From NCBI RefSeq assembly GCF_026914265.1, contig NC_069130.1, positions 39,548,988 through 39,612,987 on the forward strand: 64,000 nt of DNA. The letters run 5' to 3'. The stretch comes from Mya arenaria. Taxonomy: Eukaryota > Mollusca > Bivalvia > Myida > Myidae. The notes below the pieces were generated by a model. That model saw nothing but the letters and a program-made list of their open reading frames with translations. It did no database searches and was not told where the DNA came from. Shown piece by piece: positions 62,101 to 64,000 of this stretch (position 1 is its first letter; every line of letters starts with the position of its first letter). Made by a program: the position numbers and the translations under genes.

Positions 62101-62785
62101 AACTTGTTTTCACGTGCACTTCAACTTTAAACAAAGCTATTCTGTTGGTCATTACAGGTTTCATACCAATAAATATTGTAATCCTGCGTCATATAGTTAA
62201 TTATATATTTTTTTTATTTCAGCCACACGCCGTGAGGACGATGGGTTATCTGGTCAGCCTGTTGTCTGGTTTGTCTGACCAGGCCTCTCTTGTGGTCATC
62301 TTGCAGGTAACACACAACTAAATACTGCTTGGCTTTGTTTCATTATATTATTTAACACTATGTGAACTGCAACAAGAAAATATAGGGCTTATCTGAACCT
62401 TTTTTTATCATCTTGTATTTTTTAGAGAAAAAAAAAGAATATTAATTTATCTTTATGACCTTCAATACATGTGAAGGCATGGGGGCTTCATTATGACATC
62501 ATTTACTGCATACGTCATATTTAGATATAAGACCATTTTAAATTACAACCATTCTTTTGTGTATGTGAGATGATGATACACAAACTGGTCGAGTGGTTAC
62601 AACCTCAGGTATACATTTCCAATGGTTTACAGACAAAGCATTATGTACTTTCAGGAGATAAAGGCCCTGGGCTTGATACACCACAGTCTACTGGCTGACC
62701 ACATGCAGGAGATCAGTCGCCTGTCCCAGAGCGGATCTAGCAGTGTGCGAATACTTGTCCATCAACTGAAGGATGACAGTAAAAA
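41355..62785 (+). CDS. VEPH1: VEPH1/melted PH-domain adaptor, N-terminal seven exons (partial at 3' end)
   Basis: VEPH1 (melted in flies) is a membrane-binding adaptor with a helical N-terminal region and a C-terminal PH domain. Fly melted acts in TOR/FOXO and Hippo signalling; the mammalian protein modulates TGF-beta signalling. Here the start [18 protein letters not shown] and the words [54 protein letters not shown] and [10 protein letters not shown] follow the family in order. Seven exons give 372 residues with all phases closing; the PH domain lies beyond the right edge. Coding intron 3 is 15.4 kb and contains a nested antisense gene. Introns 3, 4 and 5 each start with a minisatellite built from the splice junction. 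The last exon could instead stop at TAG (62787), but that would remove most of the protein, so a GTAGTA donor is preferred. Confidence 0.93.
41865..42009 (+). CDS. VEPH1: VEPH1 coding exon 2
   Basis: 145 bp, acceptor ATTCCAG, donor ATG/GTAACG. Encodes [17 protein letters not shown] to DIMSCLFM. Confidence 0.93.
42010..43856. other. VEPH1 coding intron 2
   Basis: 1.85 kb. 42040-42420 looks like a dispersed repeat (CCCTTGCAAAATTCCTTGTC, TGGGTTGAATTTGTTCAAAC). The foldback at 43468-43600 is also inside. The paired 42023/42039 open frames come from the repeat. Confidence 0.6.
43468..43600. mobile_element. Foldback element with ~53-bp arms
   Basis: AATAAATAAATGATTTGACA..GCCCTGTTATTTGTC..GTTGTATTG is mirrored by CAATACGACTGCCCTCTGAC..ATCAAATCATTTATTTATT. 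Loop of about 27 bases. Confidence 0.82.
43857..44031 (+). CDS. VEPH1: VEPH1 coding exon 3
   Basis: 175 bp. Encodes [19 protein letters not shown] and [15 protein letters not shown]. Donor AAAG/GTAAAA, which is copied in the array that follows. Confidence 0.94.
44031..44250. repeat. 38-bp minisatellite copying the exon-3 5' splice site
   Basis: Five identical units plus a partial sixth start at 44031, 44069, 44107, 44145, 44183 and 44221. Each begins GGTAAAACTGCCCTATGG, and from the second unit on is preceded by CAAA, so AAAGGTAAAA (the real donor) recurs exactly. Perfect identity implies recent expansion. Confidence 0.97.
44251..45704. other. VEPH1 intron 3, left part
   Basis: Contains a dispersed repeat (about 44695-44815) with CTGACCCTCGGGCA and TGCCCTCGGGTCAG flanking CCGGTAAC and GTTACCGG, a foldback. 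A related piece is at 61845-61910. No gene. Confidence 0.55.
45705..46445. repeat. 30-bp minisatellite, about 25 copies
   Basis: Unit ACACAGTCTAGATAGATGCA then CAAAAGAGGT with small indels. Overlapping minus-strand frames (repeating [14 protein letters not shown] words) are repeat artefacts. Confidence 0.96.
46446..47389. other. VEPH1 intron 3, no feature
   Basis: AT-rich intron DNA. 46745-46785 has an isolated inverted remnant of the 30-bp repeat (TGTGCATCTATCTATATCC). Confidence 0.5.
47390..48140. repeat. Degenerate AAGGTCA-rich repeat tract
   Basis: Irregular repeats of CAGGTCTGATGGACAAGGTC and GGTCATGGTCACATGTA, interrupted by an (AT)n tract at 47686-47710. Probably an old minisatellite. 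Confidence 0.7.
48141..49805. other. VEPH1 intron 3, no gene
   Basis: AT-rich unique sequence. Nothing recognised. Confidence 0.4.
49806..50299. mobile_element. 494-bp TIR element with internal tRNA-like segment
   Basis: The left end TTTAAAAGGACTGTACACTAG and the right end CGAAGTACAGCCCCTTTAA are inverted repeats. The interior has a minus-strand tRNA-like sequence at 49938-50010. No transposase frame. Confidence 0.72.
49938..50010 (-). other. tRNA-like sequence inside the TIR element
   Basis: On the minus strand, TAGCACAGTGGATA resembles an A box and GGTTCGAACTC a B box. A T-arm ACCGG/TCGGT forms, but the acceptor stem has mismatches and no clean anticodon arm can be drawn. A tRNA-derived module rather than a confident tRNA gene. 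Confidence 0.55.
50300..51467 (-). other. 3' flank / 3' UTR of the nested minus-strand gene
   Basis: AT-rich. On the minus strand, CAATAAAAC near 50688 is a possible polyadenylation signal about 780 bases past the stop. No other gene. Confidence 0.45.
51468..54698 (-). CDS. Nested gene exon 3 (residues 146-1221 and stop)
   Basis: 3231 bp, acceptor TTCCAATTCAG. Carries the rest of the basic region (with three near-identical PKEKATPKE units), the NHL propeller and the acidic C-terminus. The many plus-strand frames here are antisense shadows. Confidence 0.95.
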   Translation of the reverse strand, partial: VVRAKPASVIKKLAAASVTRARLDKAKAIKANAARSKLKTTKAQLKKTTESEKRTKAPAKAPPKETPAPKETPTPKEKATPKEKATPKERPAPTADVSKKRKAEEQPESETPRKRRVVTPSRKYDDFEVEIPSSSKRTITPNKKYADYETEGPASTGNRKVSELRAYIIDKKAKPEDKKTDAQASPKASGSAKKPGKAKVDSPAKKEEESSESDSEDTPKVFKQSEMKPAEKLMKKLQKKLEKEAKAVSGSTPESREKAKIKITKVVEYNKPASSDDAEMKKLAKKVASSATTKATPKPKQAVAKTSAPETNPKIPKAKATPKPGSKAAAKNTVEKVIKAKKFKEIKRDERPIQAQFLCQKTIKLNSDNKDGKCWITGISVYPSGEIILVDMANKKIKLFSAEFQYLSQCQLDTIPQDISVSPVDASCAFFTKPFSKEGIQKVIMSDGKLTLKEYFTTNGTNRGIACIKAGILTSVQDGRYHDVDINHFKVYLLDYSGNMLQSVSTDTNGSRLFKLPLYFTVSSTGKQVIVSDCIKQNSYIVSVDMTGKIYFKYEGFGGDNLITPRGITSDDEDNIYVTEWEKNTIYILNSAGKRTQTLFNHKELLQDKLDGLVKPYQLCFYKTDAKKKLIVSQESCDTLKVFRILKKEEVEAEAKIKAEEAAKKPVENGEAEKAKIEVAEGDSVEQELKPVQVSKPSESPVKVLKETGSPVMIKKPEMVTVTTSTKEGSVKPRVEFVSIASVSKESPVKPKVIQIKKPVPAQPSQQKKVEVIVAPKSAVGVKPMVQVIDKRESTLAPVRSAQIVKTVVSAAPIVRSPQTAQQITVLQPPEEAKTGEIFANTVGDFDDETEQVDSEMNGKLQDLVNAFDNEAGAVENAGMPIQQVEEMGLGMPVVGQQVTETQEQQIIEQVQDIPIAHVEASEMPQETIDAHQQFTEVPDEMTEIIQVVSDPQVSIIHPGESVEQVTYVQTVQEDVEPMETEADRMDTAGIEQTVEEVRVPVSDMHDMITSGENMYQSGDVMDTGVIVDNSVMNYDVGEHEIVETTVVTESGVQQYQEVVTDVPHELDTITTEFVV
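51468..55738 (-). CDS. Nested gene: lysine-rich (histone-H1-like) NHL-propeller protein, three coding exons
   Basis: Three phase-0 exons give about 1221 aa. Exons 1-2 and the start of exon 3 are histone-H1-tail-like, with KTPAK and PKETP repeats. About residues 500-785 (53635-52745) form an NHL-type beta-propeller: [39 protein letters not shown] and similar blades. The remaining ~435 residues are acidic with many V, E, Q and T, and contain no recognised domain. No signal peptide or membrane segment. The basic tail suggests a nuclear, DNA-binding or chromatin protein; function unknown. It lies wholly inside VEPH1 intron 3 on the opposite strand. An acceptor just before the ATG (CTTCAG at about 55752) implies a 5' UTR exon further right. 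Confidence 0.92.
55107..55355 (-). CDS. Nested gene exon 2 (residues 63-145), KTPAK repeats
   Basis: 249 bp, phase 0, acceptor AATTCTAAG, donor AAG/GTACTT. About nine [16 protein letters not shown] octamers, encoded by a 24-bp DNA repeat. Confidence 0.85.
55553..55738 (-). CDS. Nested gene exon 1 (residues 1-62)
   Basis: [20 protein letters not shown] start; donor AAG/GTTAGT. Almost entirely K, T, P, A and S. Confidence 0.88.
55739..56440. other. Upstream of the nested gene
   Basis: AT-rich. May hold its 5' UTR intron. No feature beyond the acceptor next to the ATG. Confidence 0.45.
56442..56605. mobile_element. Small foldback repeat (GGTCGAAATTAG ends)
   Basis: GTGGTCGAAATTAGCACAAG at the left is matched by CTAATTTCGATGAC at the right, with AAGCCTGCAAGCCC and CGGGCTTG words repeated inside. 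Confidence 0.55.
56606..56919. other. No feature
   Basis: AT-rich intron DNA. Confidence 0.4.
56920..57165. repeat. GC-rich repeat-like island with poly-C
   Basis: Starts TAACCACGCC then a C run, followed by GGTCCGGTGGTATACCGGGG, TAGCCGGGG and TGGCCCAGCAGGGC. GC content is far above the surroundings. The 126-codon minus frame is not recognisable as a protein. Most likely a mobile repeat rather than a gene. Confidence 0.5.
57166..58880. other. VEPH1 intron 3, right part; no gene recognised
   Basis: Short minus-strand frames (57227-57556, 57609-57845) have no recognisable content. 58020-58160 contains GGTCACGTGACATAAAATAC and CG-rich words and could be the promoter or 5' UTR exon of the nested gene, but nothing proves it. 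Confidence 0.4.
58881..59200. repeat. GCGGATCC-type repeat, G run and (GAT)n microsatellite
   Basis: GGGCGGATCCGAGG at 58901, a G run at 59084-59101, and GAT triplets at about 59137-59198. Confidence 0.85.
59404..59567 (+). CDS. VEPH1: VEPH1 coding exon 4
   Basis: 164 bp after a TTTTTTTCTTTCAG acceptor. [12 protein letters not shown] continues SILKG from exon 3 in frame. Donor AAG/GTGAGA. Confidence 0.93.
59553..59848. repeat. 59-bp minisatellite copying the exon-4 end and donor
   Basis: Five units start at 59553, 59612, 59671, 59730 and 59789. Each has AAATCT(A/T)A(A/G)CCTAAGGTGAGAGGG or near it, i.e. the last 15 exon bases plus the donor, then GGGTTGGGCGAGACGGG. Confidence 0.95.
59849..60573. 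other. VEPH1 intron 4, remainder
   Basis: No gene. Short open frames at 60050-60399 without recognisable content. Confidence 0.5.
60574..60783 (+). CDS. VEPH1: VEPH1 coding exon 5
   Basis: 210 bp, phase 0. Encodes [20 protein letters not shown] to [10 protein letters not shown]. Donor TTG/GTAGGT. Confidence 0.92.
60768..61815. repeat. ~73-bp minisatellite derived from the exon-5 end, about 12 copies
   Basis: Units repeat CACTGTCTCATTGGAAGG and TTACCATGGCAACCAGTTAA, echoing the exon-5 end CACTGTCTCATTG/GTAGGTG and TTACCATGGTAACCA. In most copies the donor GT is GA. Copies decay to the right. Confidence 0.92.
61816..62222. other. VEPH1 intron 5, remainder
   Basis: Contains a piece of the CCGACCCTCAGGCA..GGCCGGTAACTCGG repeat (61845-61910) related to 44695-44815. 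No gene. Confidence 0.5.
62223..62306 (+). CDS. VEPH1: VEPH1 coding exon 6
   Basis: 84 bp, phase 0. Encodes [20 protein letters not shown]. Donor CAG/GTAACA. Missed by simple open-frame listing. Confidence 0.9.
62307..62654. other. VEPH1 intron 6
   Basis: 348-bp intron with consensus borders. No internal feature. Confidence 0.7.
62655..62785 (+). CDS. VEPH1: VEPH1 coding exon 7
   Basis: 131 bp if the GTAGTA donor is used. Encodes [20 protein letters not shown] and [14 protein letters not shown]. The EIK start matches the family directly after exon 6. Confidence 0.85.
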
Positions 62786-62985
62786 GTAGTATGTGTACCG
62801 AATGGTATTAATTCATCTTGCAACTTAAGTCAAAAGCTTTCCAGACCTGGGGCTATGATTACAAACAGTCTAAAGTGTAAGTCAAGACATGTGTACCGGA
62901 TATATTAAGTCAGCCTGATATTTTAGTCCAAAGCTTTACTGGCCATGATTCTGAGCAGTCTGAAGTGCAAGTCAACTTATATTGT
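62786..62985. repeat. Two-copy ~105-bp duplication after exon 7
   Basis: ATGTGTACCG..AAAGCTTT..CAGTCTAAAGTGTAAGTCAA occurs at about 62790 and again from about 62889 with divergence. It starts within a few bases of the proposed donor. Confidence 0.6.
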
Positions 62986-63023
62986 ATCCTTTTAACAACC
63001 TATAGTATGCCCTCAATCAATAT

Positions 63024-63047
63024 TATTTATATATATATTTATATATA

Positions 63048-63082
<35 letters not shown>

Positions 63083-63085
63083 TTA
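63024..63085. repeat. (TA)n microsatellite
   Basis: TATATATA with TTTATA interruptions. The frame of repeated IY across it is an artefact. Confidence 0.95.
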
Positions 63086-63144
63086 GTGTGCCCCTTTATA
63101 TTTTATTGTTTGCCACTTTATTAACATATACTGTGACCTTCAAC

Positions 63145-64000
63145 CCATAGGGTGTCCCTACATCAACAAATAGTGTGTCCCTTTATCAACCTAAAGGGTG
63201 CTCCTCCCCTTTATCAACCTATAGTGTGTCCCTTTATCAACCTATAATGTGTCCCTTAATCAACCTATAGTGTGTCCCTTTATCAACCTATAGTTTGTCC
63301 CTTTATCAACCAATAGTGTACCCCTTTATCAACCTATTGTGTGTCCCTTTATCAACCTATAGTGTGTCCCTTTATCAACCTATAGTGTGTCCCTTTATCA
63401 ACCTATAGTGTACCCCTTTATCAACCTATAGTGTACCCCTTTATCAACCTATAGTGTGTCCCTTTATCAACCTATAGTGTGTCCCTTTATCAACCTATAG
63501 TGTGTCCCTTTATCAACCTATGGTGTACCCCTTTATCAACCTATAGTGTGTCCCTTTATCAACCTATAGTGTGTCCCTTTATCAACCAATAGTGTACCCC
63601 TTTATCAAACTATAGTGTACCCCTTAATCAACTTATATTGTGCCCCTTTATCAAACTATAGTGTACCCCTTTATCAACCTATAGTGTACCCCTTTATAAA
63701 CCTATAGTGTACCCCTTTATCAACTTATATTGTGCCCCTTTATCAAACTATAGTATACCCCTTTATCAACCTATAGTGTACCCCTTTATCAACCTATAGT
63801 GTACCCCTTTATCAACCTATAGTGTACCCCTTTATCAAGCTATATTGTGTCCCTTTATCAAACTATAGTATACCCCTTTATCAACCTATAGTGTACCCCT
63901 TTATCAACCTATAGTGTACCCCTTTATCAACCTATATTGTGTCCCTTTATCAAACTATAGTATACCCCTTTATCAAACTATAGTGTACCCCTTTATCAAC
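63145..64000. repeat. 23-bp minisatellite, about 37 copies, running off the right edge
   Basis: Unit TGTGTCCCTTTATCAACCTA then TAG. The variant GTACCCC replaces TGTCCC in blocks, and AAACTATAG variants appear towards the right in a higher-order pattern. Confidence 0.96.

Noticed and set aside
62787..62789. TAG as the true end of VEPH1
   Set aside because: The family protein is far longer with a C-terminal PH domain, and a GTAGTA donor overlaps the stop; kept only as an alternative.
63024..63085. Open frame with repeated Ile-Tyr
   Set aside because: A TA dinucleotide microsatellite.

Overview
The window is animal (metazoan) nuclear DNA. It is AT-rich, has short exons with GT..AG introns, and is packed with minisatellites, foldback elements and short TIR elements. 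The gene families (a methuselah-like GPCR, CIAO3/NARFL, the melted/VEPH1 protein, and a lysine-rich NHL protein) and the repeat style point to a lophotrochozoan, most likely a bivalve mollusc. That assignment is an inference from sequence style; no database search was run.

Layout. 1-8155 is repeat-rich and I see no gene: inverted pentanucleotide arrays (1-1275), a ~77-bp satellite (about 2080-5095) and simple repeats (5690-5955). 8156-18338 (+) is a probable two-exon methuselah-like class B GPCR gene, with a 6.4-kb intron full of TIR elements. 18339-22385 is intergenic, with a 31-bp minisatellite and a TIR element holding a tRNA-like core. 22386-40270 (-) is a complete ten-exon CIAO3 gene. 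All exon phases join, giving a 473-aa product with the full set of Fe-S cysteines. 40271-41354 is the interval between it and the divergent VEPH1/melted gene (+), whose first seven coding exons (372 residues) lie at 41355-62785; the gene runs off the right edge. Its 15.4-kb third coding intron holds a complete nested antisense gene (55738-51468, -) for a ~1221-aa protein with a histone-H1-like basic N-terminus, an NHL-type beta-propeller and an acidic C-terminus. 62786-64000 ends in a 23-bp minisatellite.

The most unusual pattern concerns minisatellites that copy splice junctions. In VEPH1 three introns (after exons 3, 4 and 5) begin with tandem arrays whose unit contains the exon end and/or its 5' splice site. 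In CIAO3 the 3' end of intron 3 carries seven tandem copies of the acceptor plus the start of exon 4. Four such arrays in two adjacent genes look more than accidental and are the main lead here.

Functionally, CIAO3 is a cytosolic iron-sulfur assembly factor, VEPH1/melted a PH-domain signalling adaptor, and the GPCR a cell-surface receptor. I see no shared pathway. Head-to-head CIAO3/VEPH1 and the nested antisense gene are organisational rather than functional groupings.
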